A DNA stretch of 34,652 nucleotides, taken from Nitrospirota bacterium (lineage in GTDB: Bacteria > Nitrospirota > Thermodesulfovibrionia > Thermodesulfovibrionales > UBA6898). The stretch spans positions 1 through 34,652 of the forward strand of contig SCQH01000061.1 in NCBI GenBank assembly GCA_004321925.1, read 5' to 3'. Shown in pieces: positions 23,682-31,768 of the stretch. The translations under genes and the position numbers were made by a program. Each line of letters begins with the position of its first letter. Within the stretch, counting starts at the first letter, position 1. Under the pieces are notes generated by a model. It did no database searches. It had not been told where the DNA came from and saw only the letters and a program-made list of their open reading frames with translations.

Positions 23682-25340
23682 TTATATCTCGAAGATGATA
23701 GGCAGGATCATCGGCATGCGTTCCATGGTGTTCCTCAGATACTTCTTCAGCACGCTCCGGATCTTTGCCGTAAGCAACGCCCTGTCGGCGATCACCTCGC
23801 TGTCAAGCTGCCGTATCGTGGTGTAGACGATCTCACGCGCCTCATTGATGATGTCTTGTGAGGCGTCCTCAAAGACGAAGCCCCTGGATATGATGTCAGG
23901 CCCTGATATGACGGCGCCGGTCAGCTTTTCTATCCCGATGAGGATGATCACGATCCCGTCATGGGCAAGCCGCCTCCTGTCCCTGAGCACCATGTCGCCG
24001 ACATCGCCGACCCCTTTGCCGTCCACATAGACCCTGCCGGTGGTCACCTTGCCGTTCTTGGCGGCCGTGCCGCCTGAGATCTCGAGGACCTCGCCGTTTT
24101 CGAGCAGGAAGATGTTGGCCTTGTCAATGCCCGTCTTTTCGGCAAGTCTGGCGTGGTAGACCTTGTGGCGGTACTCCCCGTGGATCGGCATGAAATAGGT
24201 CGGCTTGACGAGGTTCAGCATCAGCTTGAGCTCTTCCTTCGAGGCATGGCCCGAGACATGGATCTCGGATACCTTCTCGTAGATGACGTCCGCCCCGCGT
24301 CTGAAGAGGTGGTTGATGATCCTGCCGATCGACCGCTCGTTGCCGGGGATCATCTTGGCAGAGAGGATGATGACATCGCCTTCCTTCACCTTGATCTGCT
24401 TATGCTCGTCGGTCGCTATCCTTGAGAGCACGCTCATCGGCTCGCCCTGGCTGCCGGTGGTGATGAGGACGACCTGATGGTCCTCCAGCCGCCTGAGGTC
24501 TTCGAGCCTGAGCCAGGTGTCTTCGGGTATCCGCAGGTATCCGAGGTCGAGGGCGATCTGGGTGTTCGAGATAAGGCTCTTGCCGGAGAGGATGATCTTT
24601 CTTCCGAACATGGCTGCAACATCGATCACCTGCTGGATGCGGTGTATGTTCGAGGCAAAGGTGGCGATGATGATCCTGCCCTTTGTCTTTGCGAAGATCT
24701 CCTCGAAGGACCGCCGGACCTCCTTTTCGGAAAAGGTGAAGCCGCCCTTTTCGGCGTTGGTGCTGTCCGACATCAGGAGTATCGTACCGTTCTCTCCGTA
24801 CTCGGAGAATTTATGGAAGTCCATGAGCTGGCCGTCGACCGGGGTCGGATCGAGCTTGAAATCCCCGGTATGGATGATCAGTCCCTCAGGGGTCTTTATG
24901 CCGAAGGCCACGCCGTCGACGATGCTGTGCGTCACCCTGATGAACTCCACCTCAAAGACGCCGACGGTGATGACCCCCCGGGGTTTTACCGAGATGAGCT
25001 CTGTCTTTTCGAGGTGATGCTCCTTCAGCTTCTCCCTGACGAGCCCGAGGGTAAGCGGGGTGCCGTATACGGGTACGTCACCAAGCTCTTTCAGCAGGAA
25101 GGGAAGGGCGCCGGTATGGTCCTCGTGACCGTGGGTGAGGAAAATGCCCCTGACCTTTTCCCTGTTTTCGAGGACATAGGTGAAATCGGGGATGACGAAA
25201 TCGATGCCGAGCATGTCTTCTTCGGGGAACATGAGGCCGGCGTCTACGATGATCAGGTCATTGCCGTACTCAAAGACGGTCATGTTGAGGCCGATCTCCT
25301 CAACCCCGCCGAGTGGTATGACCGATAAGGAGTTCTCCAT
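23682..25340 (-). CDS. rnj: ribonuclease J
   Basis: 552 residues, typical for RNase J. The metallo-beta-lactamase motif HGHEDH (70-75) lies in IFLTHGHEDHTGALP, followed by a beta-CASP domain with SDSTNAEKGGFT, TFASNIHRIQQVID and the SGHASKEEL segment. The C-terminal domain ends near the last 100 residues. RNase J has 5'-3' exonuclease and endonuclease activity on mRNA and rRNA and works in the cytoplasm with two zinc ions. It is coded just after argF (13 bases) and before cvpA. The start ATG at 25340 gives MENSLSVIPLGGVEEIGLN, a standard N-terminus. Confidence 0.95.
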   Translation of the reverse strand: MENSLSVIPLGGVEEIGLNMTVFEYGNDLIIVDAGLMFPEEDMLGIDFVIPDFTYVLENREKVRGIFLTHGHEDHTGALPFLLKELGDVPVYGTPLTLGLVREKLKEHHLEKTELISVKPRGVITVGVFEVEFIRVTHSIVDGVAFGIKTPEGLIIHTGDFKLDPTPVDGQLMDFHKFSEYGENGTILLMSDSTNAEKGGFTFSEKEVRRSFEEIFAKTKGRIIIATFASNIHRIQQVIDVAAMFGRKIILSGKSLISNTQIALDLGYLRIPEDTWLRLEDLRRLEDHQVVLITTGSQGEPMSVLSRIATDEHKQIKVKEGDVIILSAKMIPGNERSIGRIINHLFRRGADVIYEKVSEIHVSGHASKEELKLMLNLVKPTYFMPIHGEYRHKVYHARLAEKTGIDKANIFLLENGEVLEISGGTAAKNGKVTTGRVYVDGKGVGDVGDMVLRDRRRLAHDGIVIILIGIEKLTGAVISGPDIISRGFVFEDASQDIINEAREIVYTTIRQLDSEVIADRALLTAKIRSVLKKYLRNTMERMPMILPIIFEI

Positions 25341-25353
25341 GATCAGGCTGTCG

Positions 25354-26259
25354 TCATCTGATGATCATCTCAAGCAGGGCCTTCTGGGCATGCAGCCTGT
25401 TTTCGGCCTGGTCGAAGACAGCGCTTTGAGGGCTGTCGATGACGTCATCGGTGATCTCCTCCCCGCGGTGGGCAGGCAGGCAGTGAAGTACGGTTGCGTC
25501 CTTCTTTGCGCAGGCCAGGAGCTCTTTGTTTATCTGGTATCCCCTGAACTTGTTCTTCTTGGAATCCGCCTGCCCTTCCTGTCCCATGCTCACCCAGACA
25601 TCGGTATAGATGACATCCGCCATCCCAGCCGCCTCTTTGGGGTCCCGCAGGACGACGATCTCGCTTTGGGAGCCTGCGTGTGCAGCGGCAAGGATGTCGG
25701 CATCCGGCTCGAACCCTTCGGGGCAGGCGATGGTGAGGTGAAATTCCATGCATGCGGCAGCCTCGATCAACGAGTTGCAGACGTTGTTCCCATCGCCGAT
25801 AAAGGCGACCTTAAGCCCCCTGGTCCGTCCTTTTCTCTCCTGCATGGTCATGATATCGGCGAGGGCCTGGCAGGGGTGATGCAGGTCGCTCAGCCCGTTG
25901 ACGACAGGGATGGAGGCTGCCCTGGCAAATTCAGTTACCCGCTCATGAGACGAGGTCCTGATGACGATGCCGCCGAGGTACCGCGACAGGGTCATGGCCG
26001 TATCGGCAATGGTCTCTCCCCGTCCGAGCTGAAGTTCCTGGGGGCTCATCCAGACCGCCTGACCGCCGAGCTGATATATGCCGACCTCGAACGAGACCCT
26101 CGTGCGGGTCGAGGGCTTTTCAAAGAGCAGTCCGATGCTCCTGCCGATCAGGGGACAGGCCGAGCCGTCAACGCCTCCCTTCAGGTCGATCGCCCTGCTG
26201 ATGATGCGGCTGATCTCTTTTTGGGATAAGTCTCTTAATGTCAATAGGTCTTTATTCAT
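25354..26259 (-). CDS. argF: ornithine carbamoyltransferase
   Basis: 301 residues. It transfers the carbamoyl group from carbamoyl phosphate to ornithine, giving citrulline in arginine synthesis. Carbamoyl-phosphate binding is shown by STRTR (50-54) and HPCQ (128-131). The ornithine site is shown by the DVWVSMGQE loop (220-228, SMG motif) and HCLPAHRG (259-266). All catalytic residues are in place. It lies 8 bases after argD on the same strand and 13 bases before rnj, so it is cotranscribed with both. Confidence 0.96.
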   Translation of the reverse strand: MNKDLLTLRDLSQKEISRIISRAIDLKGGVDGSACPLIGRSIGLLFEKPSTRTRVSFEVGIYQLGGQAVWMSPQELQLGRGETIADTAMTLSRYLGGIVIRTSSHERVTEFARAASIPVVNGLSDLHHPCQALADIMTMQERKGRTRGLKVAFIGDGNNVCNSLIEAAACMEFHLTIACPEGFEPDADILAAAHAGSQSEIVVLRDPKEAAGMADVIYTDVWVSMGQEGQADSKKNKFRGYQINKELLACAKKDATVLHCLPAHRGEEITDDVIDSPQSAVFDQAENRLHAQKALLEMIIR

Positions 26260-26267
26260 CAGGTCTC

Positions 26268-27470
26268 CTACGAGAGATTGTCAAAGATCTGTTCGAGTAT
26301 CTCTGCGAGGTGGTCGATCTCTTTTTCTGTCACGATCAGCGGGGGCAGGAACCGCAACACATTCCCCGAGGTGCAGTTGATCAGGACCCCCCGGTCCATG
26401 CAGGTCTTGACGATCGGCGCACCGTCCCGGGTCAGCTCCATGCCGACGAGCAGACCCATATTGCGGACATCGGCGATAAGGCTCGGGAATTCCTTCTTGA
26501 GGTCCTCGAGCTTGCTCCTGAAGTATTTACCCATCCGCCGGCACTGGTCAAGGATGAAGCCGTCCTCAAGGATGAGGTCCAGCGTGGCGATCGCCGCGGC
26601 ACAGACCAGCGGGTTGCCGCCGAAGGTGGCTGCATGGGACCCCGGCTGAAAGCCTGCCGCGATCTTATCGGTCGTGAGCATCGCCCCGATCGGCACGCCG
26701 CCGCCGAGCCCCTTTGCGAGCGTCATGATATCGGGGGTCGTGGCGTAATGTTCATAGGCAAATAATTTCCCTGTCCTGCCGATGCCGGTCTGGACCTCGT
26801 CAAAGATGAGGAGCACCCCGTGCTTGTCGCAGAGCCTTCTTACCTCGCTCAGGTAGTCGGGGTCAGGCAATCTCACCCCGCCTTCGCCCTGGATAGGTTC
26901 GAGGAGCACGGCGCAGGTCTCCTTGGTGAGCGCGCCTTCGAGCGCATCGATATCGTTGAAGGCGACATGTTTGAAACCCGGGACAAGAGGCTCAAAGCCC
27001 TTATGGAACTTCTCCTGGCCCGTGGCCGAAAGGGATGCATAGGTCCGGCCATGGAACGAATTGATGGCAGAGACGACCTCGAACCGGTGCTGATTGAGCA
27101 CCTCATGGTAATATCTCCGGGCCAGCTTGATCGCTGCCTCGTTCGCCTCGGTGCCTGAGTTGCAGAAGAAGACCTTATCCGCAAAGGAGTTATCGACAAG
27201 GAGCTTGGCCAGCTTGATCTGTGGTTCTATATGATAAAGATTTGAGGTATGGATCAGCCGCTGCGCCTGCTTCTGTATGGCGATCACGACCTTGGGGTGG
27301 CAATGGCCAAGCACATTGACCGCTATGCCGCCGACAAAGTCGTGAAATTCCTTGCCGTCCGAACTCCAAACCTTCATGCCCCGGCCCTTTCTCAGCACGA
27401 GCGGGAACCGGTTATAGGTCTGAAGCAGGTAGTGCGCGGAATCCTCTAAAAGCTTCCTGTTTTCCATCAT
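26268..27470 (-). CDS. argD: acetylornithine aminotransferase
   Basis: 400 residues. It is a PLP class III aminotransferase that makes N-acetylornithine from N-acetylglutamate semialdehyde and glutamate. Motifs are NSGTEANEAAIKLARRY (105-120), FDEVQTGIGRTG (223-234) and the PLP-binding Lys253 in LAKGLGGGVPIGAML. Two consecutive ATGs open the gene (27470 and 27467). There is no ribosome site, and a TATTAT lies only 2 bases before the first ATG, so the second ATG may be the 5' end of a leaderless mRNA. It is the first gene of argD-argF-rnj-cvpA and is divergent from cooC. Confidence 0.94.
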   Translation of the reverse strand: MMENRKLLEDSAHYLLQTYNRFPLVLRKGRGMKVWSSDGKEFHDFVGGIAVNVLGHCHPKVVIAIQKQAQRLIHTSNLYHIEPQIKLAKLLVDNSFADKVFFCNSGTEANEAAIKLARRYYHEVLNQHRFEVVSAINSFHGRTYASLSATGQEKFHKGFEPLVPGFKHVAFNDIDALEGALTKETCAVLLEPIQGEGGVRLPDPDYLSEVRRLCDKHGVLLIFDEVQTGIGRTGKLFAYEHYATTPDIMTLAKGLGGGVPIGAMLTTDKIAAGFQPGSHAATFGGNPLVCAAAIATLDLILEDGFILDQCRRMGKYFRSKLEDLKKEFPSLIADVRNMGLLVGMELTRDGAPIVKTCMDRGVLINCTSGNVLRFLPPLIVTEKEIDHLAEILEQIFDNLS

Positions 27471-27472
27471 AC

Positions 27473-27501
27473 ATAATAACTAAAATTCGTAGATAAATCA
27501 A
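27473..27501 (-). promoter_or_regulatory. putative argD promoter giving a leaderless transcript
   Basis: On the - strand TTGATT (27496-27501) and TATTAT (27473-27478) are 17 bases apart. The -10 ends 2 bases before the first ATG, so transcription would start at or near the second ATG (27467). Confidence 0.45.
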
Positions 27502-27512
27502 ACAGATAGCCT

Positions 27513-27542
27513 TTGACAAAAATCATAACCTGATGCTAGAAT
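27513..27542 (+). promoter_or_regulatory. putative cooC promoter giving a leaderless transcript
   Basis: A perfect TTGACA (27513-27518) and TAGAAT (27537-27542, 5 of 6) are 18 bases apart. The ATG is at 27548, the place where transcription would begin. No Shine-Dalgarno sequence lies before it. Confidence 0.5.
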
Positions 27543-27547
27543 GAAGA

Positions 27548-28327
27548 ATGAAGATAGCTGTTACCGGAAAGGGAGGCGTCGGGAAGACCACGCTCTCCTC
27601 AGTCTTAAGCCACCTCTACGCCGCCGAGGGCAGAAAGGTGATAGCCGTGGATGCCGACCCTGATGCGAACCTGGCCTCTGCGCTGGGTGTGCCGCGCGAG
27701 GTTGCAGCAAAGATTCGGCCTATTGCCGACATGGGTGAGCTCATCGAAGAGCGCATGGGCACAAAGCCCGGCACCATGGGCGGCGTTTTCAAGCTCAATC
27801 CCAAGGTCGAGGACCTGCCTGAGGAGATCGGGCTCAAGTTCAGCGGCATGACGCTCATGATCATGGGCAAGTCAAAGGCCGCCTCCTCCGGCTGCTACTG
27901 CCCTGAAAATGTGCTGCTTCGCAGGCTGTTGCGCCATCTCGTTGTTGAGCGGGACGAAGTAGTTATCGTGGATATGGAGGCCGGCATAGAGCATTTCACC
28001 CGCGGCACCGCAGATTCCGTCGATGCCTTCATCGTTGTGGTGGAACCGGGACAGCGGAGCATGCAGACCGCAGGCGTGGTGCAGGAGATGGCAAAAGGCC
28101 TCGGCGTCAAGAATGTCTTTGTTGTCGCCAATAAGGTGCGGGGTGAAGAAGACCTCGCCTTTATAAAAAAGAACCTCGGTGCCATGCAGTTGGCCGGCCA
28201 TATTTCCTTCAATAACGACGTGATGGAGGCGGATATCAACGGCGCCGCACCCTACGGCCATTCCCCAAAGACGGTCGAAGAGATCCGCGGCATCAAGGCA
28301 GTGATCGAAAAAACCCTGAATGTCTGA
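27548..28327 (+). CDS. cooC: CooC-type nickel-insertion ATPase for CO dehydrogenase
   Basis: 259 residues of the MinD/SIMIBI P-loop class. It shows a deviant Walker A GKGGVGKTT (7-15), a switch DADPDANLASALG, and a Cys pair C116-Y-C118 in SSGCYCPEN that matches the Cys112-x-Cys114 metal site of CooC1 (numbering from memory of Carboxydothermus). The block VDMEAGIEHFTRGTA is also CooC-like. CooC dimers bind nickel and, with ATP, load it into the C-cluster of CO dehydrogenase. No CODH or acetyl-CoA synthase gene is in the window. The gene overlaps the 5-formyltetrahydrofolate cyclo-ligase start by 8 bases. Confidence 0.88.
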   Translation: MKIAVTGKGGVGKTTLSSVLSHLYAAEGRKVIAVDADPDANLASALGVPREVAAKIRPIADMGELIEERMGTKPGTMGGVFKLNPKVEDLPEEIGLKFSGMTLMIMGKSKAASSGCYCPENVLLRRLLRHLVVERDEVVIVDMEAGIEHFTRGTADSVDAFIVVVEPGQRSMQTAGVVQEMAKGLGVKNVFVVANKVRGEEDLAFIKKNLGAMQLAGHISFNNDVMEADINGAAPYGHSPKTVEEIRGIKAVIEKTLNV

Positions 28328-28967
28328 TACGGGGCAGGATAAGGCAGCCCTTCGCAAAGAGATCCTCCAGAGACGCAACAACATCCCCCTTGTCGTACGC
28401 AAAGCAAAGAACAGGTCGATCCAGTATAACCTCGAAACCCTCGACGAAGTAGTACATGCCGGGACTATCCTGCTGTTTGCCTCGTTCAGGTCCGAAGTGG
28501 ATATGCATTCTATGATCGCTAAGGCCCTCTTCGCCGGCAAGCGGGTCATCCTCCCGAAGGTCGATATCGGCACCCGGTCGCTCCTGCTTCTGGAGATCAA
28601 AAGCCCCGACGACCTCGTCCCCGGTTACATGGGCATCCCGGAGCCGGTTCTCCACCCTCATAAAGAAGGGGAGCCCGGGTCCGCTGAAGATGGATCCTCC
28701 GTGGAAAGGTCTGTTGACATCAATGCGGTTGACGCGGTCGTCATCCCCGGCGCCTGCTATGATGAGGAAGGCAACAGGATAGGTTATGGCGGAGGCTACT
28801 ACGACCGCCTTCTTTCCGGACTTCAAAAAGCCATCCCGATCATCGCGCCTGCCTACGAAGAACAGCTCGTGGATTCTATTCCCGCGGAGCCTCACGATAT
28901 GAAAGTGAGCATCATCGTCACCGACCGGCGGGTGATATACTGCCAGACAGAGACGGATGCTCTTTGA
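28320..28967 (+). CDS. 5-formyltetrahydrofolate cyclo-ligase
   Basis: 215 residues. It converts 5-formyl-THF to 5,10-methenyl-THF with ATP, returning the dead-end folate to the C1 pool. The family signatures are present: KNRSIQYNL in the N-terminal part, GYMGIPEP in the middle, and VVIPGACYDEEGNRIGYGGG then YYDRLLS near the end, which hold the ATP and substrate sites. Its start lies inside the cooC coding end, so the two are translated together. The pairing of CODH maturation with folate recycling points to an active methyl branch of the Wood-Ljungdahl pathway elsewhere in the genome (inference). Confidence 0.92.
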   Translation: MSDTGQDKAALRKEILQRRNNIPLVVRKAKNRSIQYNLETLDEVVHAGTILLFASFRSEVDMHSMIAKALFAGKRVILPKVDIGTRSLLLLEIKSPDDLVPGYMGIPEPVLHPHKEGEPGSAEDGSSVERSVDINAVDAVVIPGACYDEEGNRIGYGGGYYDRLLSGLQKAIPIIAPAYEEQLVDSIPAEPHDMKVSIIVTDRRVIYCQTETDAL

Positions 28968-29076
28968 GCCATCCTCCCCCTCGGGTCGGACCGGTCTACA
29001 CCCTGAAGCTGAAGAATTTTCCGGACCTGATAACAGAGGCAGAATGAGCCGGGTCCAGCGGAGGGGAGTTGAGGAT

Positions 29077-30255
29077 ATGGGGCTGAGAACATATATTCTG
29101 CTCCTGGTTGTTTTGACAGGACTGCTTATACCCTCGTATGGTTTTGCGGGTGCTGTCGAGGATGGGGAAGCCGCCCTAGAGAAGGGTGATCACAAGGCTG
29201 CCTATGATATATTTCTCAAAGCGGCCGAAGGCGGGAATGCCTGGGCCCAGGCCCATCTCGGCCAGATGTATGGGGAAGGGCAGGGTGTCAAACAGGACCA
29301 TGCCGCATCCGCCAAATGGTACCGCTATGCCGCTGATCAGGACAACGAAATAGCCCTGAACAATCTTGCCGTCCTGTATGCGACCGGCCAGGGGGTAAAG
29401 CAGGATCTCAAAGAGGCGCTGAGATTGTATCTCCGTTCAGCGAAGAAAGGCTATGTGATCGCGCAGAACAATGTCGGTGCGGTCTATGAGAACGGGCAGG
29501 GGGTCGAGAAGGATTATCAGGAGGCCCTCACCTGGTACAGACGAGCTGCCGAGCAGGGGCACTCGGTATCACAGAATAATATCGGCAGCATGTATGAGCA
29601 TGGCCGTGGGGTCGGTCAGGACTTTGAAGAGGCAATGAAATGGTACATCCTGGCCGCCGGGCAGGGCAATGCCCAGGCCCAGTTCAATCTCGGCATGATG
29701 TACGCAGAAGGCAACGGTGTCCCCAAAGATCTGAAGGAGGCGGCCGGATGGTACCGGCTTGCCGCAGATCAGAAATATGCGCAGGCGGCCTTTAATCTGG
29801 CGGTCTTTTATTCCGACGGCACAGGGGTTGTGAAAGACCTGAAGGAGGCCCAACGTCTATACCGGCTGTCCGCCGACCTCAAATATGCCCCTGCCCAGTA
29901 CAACCTCGGCATGATGTATCTGAACGGCACGGGGGTCAGGCAGGATTTCAAAGAAGCCTTAAAGTGGTTCAAACCGGCCGCTGACCAGGGCTACCAGCCC
30001 GCCCAGCACAACCTAGGGACCATGCATCTCAACGGTGACGGCGTCCCCCGGGACTATAAAGAGGCCGCAAAATGGTATCGTCTTGCCGCAGAAAGCGGAG
30101 ATGCCGAGGCCCAGTGCACGCTTGCCGAGCTCTATGCCCGGGGCCTGGGAGTCAGAAAAGACCGGAAGGAGGCGTCCCGGCTCGCAAAAGAGGGATATGC
30201 TGCCAAAGGGGGTAATTGCAGGCAGGTGATCGATACCTATCATCTGGCGAAGTAG
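29077..30255 (+). CDS. secreted Sel1-repeat protein (nine repeats)
   Basis: The frame is open from 28957, overlapping the previous gene, but the ATG at 29077 starts a clean signal peptide (MGLRTYILLLVVLTGLLIPS, cleaved near FAGA) and follows GAGG at 29071-29074. This gives 392 residues; an ATG at 29044 is an alternative. From about residue 45 there are nine consecutive 36-residue Sel1 repeats of the form AQxNLGxMYxxGxGVxxDxxEA with WYRLAADQG. Sel1 repeats form alpha-alpha superhelices that bind proteins and often act as adaptors in envelope or signalling complexes. A short conserved-Cys end (CRQVIDTYH) closes the chain. Partner unknown. Confidence 0.88.
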   Translation: MGLRTYILLLVVLTGLLIPSYGFAGAVEDGEAALEKGDHKAAYDIFLKAAEGGNAWAQAHLGQMYGEGQGVKQDHAASAKWYRYAADQDNEIALNNLAVLYATGQGVKQDLKEALRLYLRSAKKGYVIAQNNVGAVYENGQGVEKDYQEALTWYRRAAEQGHSVSQNNIGSMYEHGRGVGQDFEEAMKWYILAAGQGNAQAQFNLGMMYAEGNGVPKDLKEAAGWYRLAADQKYAQAAFNLAVFYSDGTGVVKDLKEAQRLYRLSADLKYAPAQYNLGMMYLNGTGVRQDFKEALKWFKPAADQGYQPAQHNLGTMHLNGDGVPRDYKEAAKWYRLAAESGDAEAQCTLAELYARGLGVRKDRKEASRLAKEGYAAKGGNCRQVIDTYHLAK

Positions 30256-30294
30256 AAAGAGGATAATAACGACTTATTTAGTATTGTATAACTT

Positions 30295-30306
30295 CTGACG
30301 TGCTAT
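30295..30306. repeat. 12-bp direct repeat, left of the insertion sequence
   Basis: CTGACGTGCTAT here is repeated exactly at 31631-31642 on the other side of the insertion sequence. It is the probable target-site duplication; 10-13 bp is usual for IS4-family elements. Confidence 0.65.
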
Positions 30307-30312
30307 CATTAG

Positions 30313-30326
30313 TGTCCGGTTAAGAA
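30313..30326. repeat. left terminal inverted repeat of the IS
   Basis: TGTCCGGTTAAGAA, perfectly complementary to 31614-31627. Confidence 0.9.
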
Positions 30327-30336
30327 TTGAATAAAT

Positions 30337-31491
30337 TCAACTGGTTTTGATTTTCGAGCATGATTGAGCGTTCTCCGGTAGTCTGAAATGCTTGTTGCAA
30401 AGGCATTTTTTTGCGAAAAGAGTAACCGAGAGAATCTGTAGCAACGTATAAAGAGATGCATCGAGGTTGAGTTTTTTCTTGATGATGGCGATGAGCACAT
30501 ACACGGAGACTGCGGTCCAGATTTGGGTCTTCACGGCGTTTTCCGATGTACCATAGAATCGTTTGATGCGAAGATGCTGCTTGATCCATTTGAAGAACAG
30601 CTCGATCTGCCATCGGCTTTTGTAGAGAGCAGCGATTGTGAGTGCTGGCAAGGTAGTATTGTTGGTTAGAAAAATCAGCGTCTTGTCTCTGTCGGTGTCT
30701 TTGAAGCGGATACGACGCAAATGCTCGGGGTAATGACAATGACTGTAGTAACCGTTCAACATGATGCTCTGGTCGCAGATAATGCCAGAGGACCGGTCGA
30801 CTGGGGCAGAGTATACGCGCCTTGCGTTGAGGTTCGACTTTGTGCGGGTCACGAAGAAACTGCCCGCCGTGTGCAAAGCATAGAGGCGAGCGAAGTCCGT
30901 GTATGCCCGGTCCATAATGTAGAACGCTCCAGGTTCCGGGATAAGCATGTCGAGCATATTGATGTCGTGCCACTTGCCGTCTGTAATATGAATGAAGCTG
31001 GGTATTGCACCTCTGAGATCCAGAAGTGTATGAACTTTGACTGCTGCCTTGGCCTCGCGGAACGGAGCCCATGGAAATACAGAAAGACAAAGGTCGATAG
31101 TCGTGGAGTCCAGTGCGTAAGCCGTATTGGAGAGGTCGAGTCCGAGATCCTCGTCGGCATAGAGCCCTCTTGCTTGGGCAATCAGTTTCTGTGCAAAATC
31201 GGCATAGATGCGCCAGTCGCGGGATTCGTTTGCGTCGGCCAGAGTCGAGCGAGAAATCGCTCCGCTGATGCCCATATGGTAGAGCTTCGACGCCTGAGCC
31301 GACAGGCATGCCTCTATATCGCGAAGACTCTCCCGATACGTCAACTGGGCGAATGCCAGGATACGAAACTGCTCCGTGCAACGGAACGTGCGAATACGAT
31401 GGTCGCCTCCATAACGAGCGACGATACGATGAAATGTGCTCCAAGGAAGAAAATCCATGATCTGGGCAAATAGCGTTTTGCCGGTATACAT
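30337..31491 (-). CDS. IS4-family transposase (DUF4372 N-terminal domain)
   Basis: 384 residues from the ATG at 31491. The frame is open to 31512, but GGAGGT lies 4 bases before the ATG at 31491, and family members I recall begin with the same TGKTLFAQxMDFLPW block. A DUF4372-type N-terminal domain (about 1-75) precedes the DDE catalytic core: the first Asp in YALDSTTIDL, the second in FYIMDRAYTD, and Glu in the Y-(2)-R-(3)-E motif YKSRWQIELFFKWIKQHL. All three are present and there is no frameshift, so the element may still be active. The gene fills the element almost from end to end. Confidence 0.92.
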   Translation of the reverse strand: MYTGKTLFAQIMDFLPWSTFHRIVARYGGDHRIRTFRCTEQFRILAFAQLTYRESLRDIEACLSAQASKLYHMGISGAISRSTLADANESRDWRIYADFAQKLIAQARGLYADEDLGLDLSNTAYALDSTTIDLCLSVFPWAPFREAKAAVKVHTLLDLRGAIPSFIHITDGKWHDINMLDMLIPEPGAFYIMDRAYTDFARLYALHTAGSFFVTRTKSNLNARRVYSAPVDRSSGIICDQSIMLNGYYSHCHYPEHLRRIRFKDTDRDKTLIFLTNNTTLPALTIAALYKSRWQIELFFKWIKQHLRIKRFYGTSENAVKTQIWTAVSVYVLIAIIKKKLNLDASLYTLLQILSVTLFAKKCLCNKHFRLPENAQSCSKIKTS

Positions 31492-31613
31492 CGCCACCTC
31501 CGGAAATATCAATTCCGAAAGGATTGCCCATCAGCCGATTTGTATTCAAGTCGACACCATGCAAAATATCGTAAAAGTGCTTATCTATCATATAGTTTTA
31601 AGTGCTCGCCTGT

Positions 31614-31627
31614 TTCTTAACCGGACA
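31614..31627. repeat. right terminal inverted repeat of the IS
   Basis: TTCTTAACCGGACA, perfectly complementary to 30313-30326. Confidence 0.9.
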
Positions 31628-31630
31628 GCA

Positions 31631-31642
31631 CTGACGTGCTAT
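31631..31642. repeat. 12-bp direct repeat, right of the insertion sequence
   Basis: CTGACGTGCTAT, identical to 30295-30306. It runs into TATAAT at 31640-31645, which may have been a -10 element before the insertion. Confidence 0.65.
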
Positions 31643-31768
31643 AATTCTTAACAGATTCAGCAGAAGGTGATGAGATCGACCGCGGGCCATACAAAATTGA
31701 ATTTTGAGTTAAAGCCCCGGTCGGAAGCGGGATTATGTGACCGATGAAAAGAGAACGCAGGAGAGGCC

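Larger units (their letters stand above)
30307..31630. mobile_element. IS4-family insertion sequence (intact)
   Basis: About 1.32 kb between 12-bp direct repeats. The 14-bp terminal inverted repeats TGTCCGGTTAAGAA (30313-30326) and its complement (31614-31627) are perfect. The outermost bases differ (6 bases on the left, 3 on the right before the direct repeats), so the exact ends are uncertain by a few bases. It carries a single full transposase gene on the - strand and appears lower in GC than its surroundings. Confidence 0.88.

Noticed and set aside
25180-26229. 349-residue open frame opposite argF and the start of rnj
   Set aside because: It crosses two well-supported genes on the other strand and has no recognisable domain.
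29200-30200. Tandem DNA repeat or CRISPR-like periodicity of about 108 bases
   Set aside because: It reflects 36-residue Sel1 protein repeats; the DNA units diverge and there are no spacers.
30320-31591. A 423-residue second frame across the insertion sequence on the - strand
   Set aside because: It is a shadow of the transposase frame 30337-31491, which alone has the DDE motifs and a ribosome site.
31643-31768. Possible c-di-GMP riboswitch before the diguanylate cyclase
   Set aside because: Small hairpins occur (for example 31692-31706), but the conserved GEMM core bases were not found.
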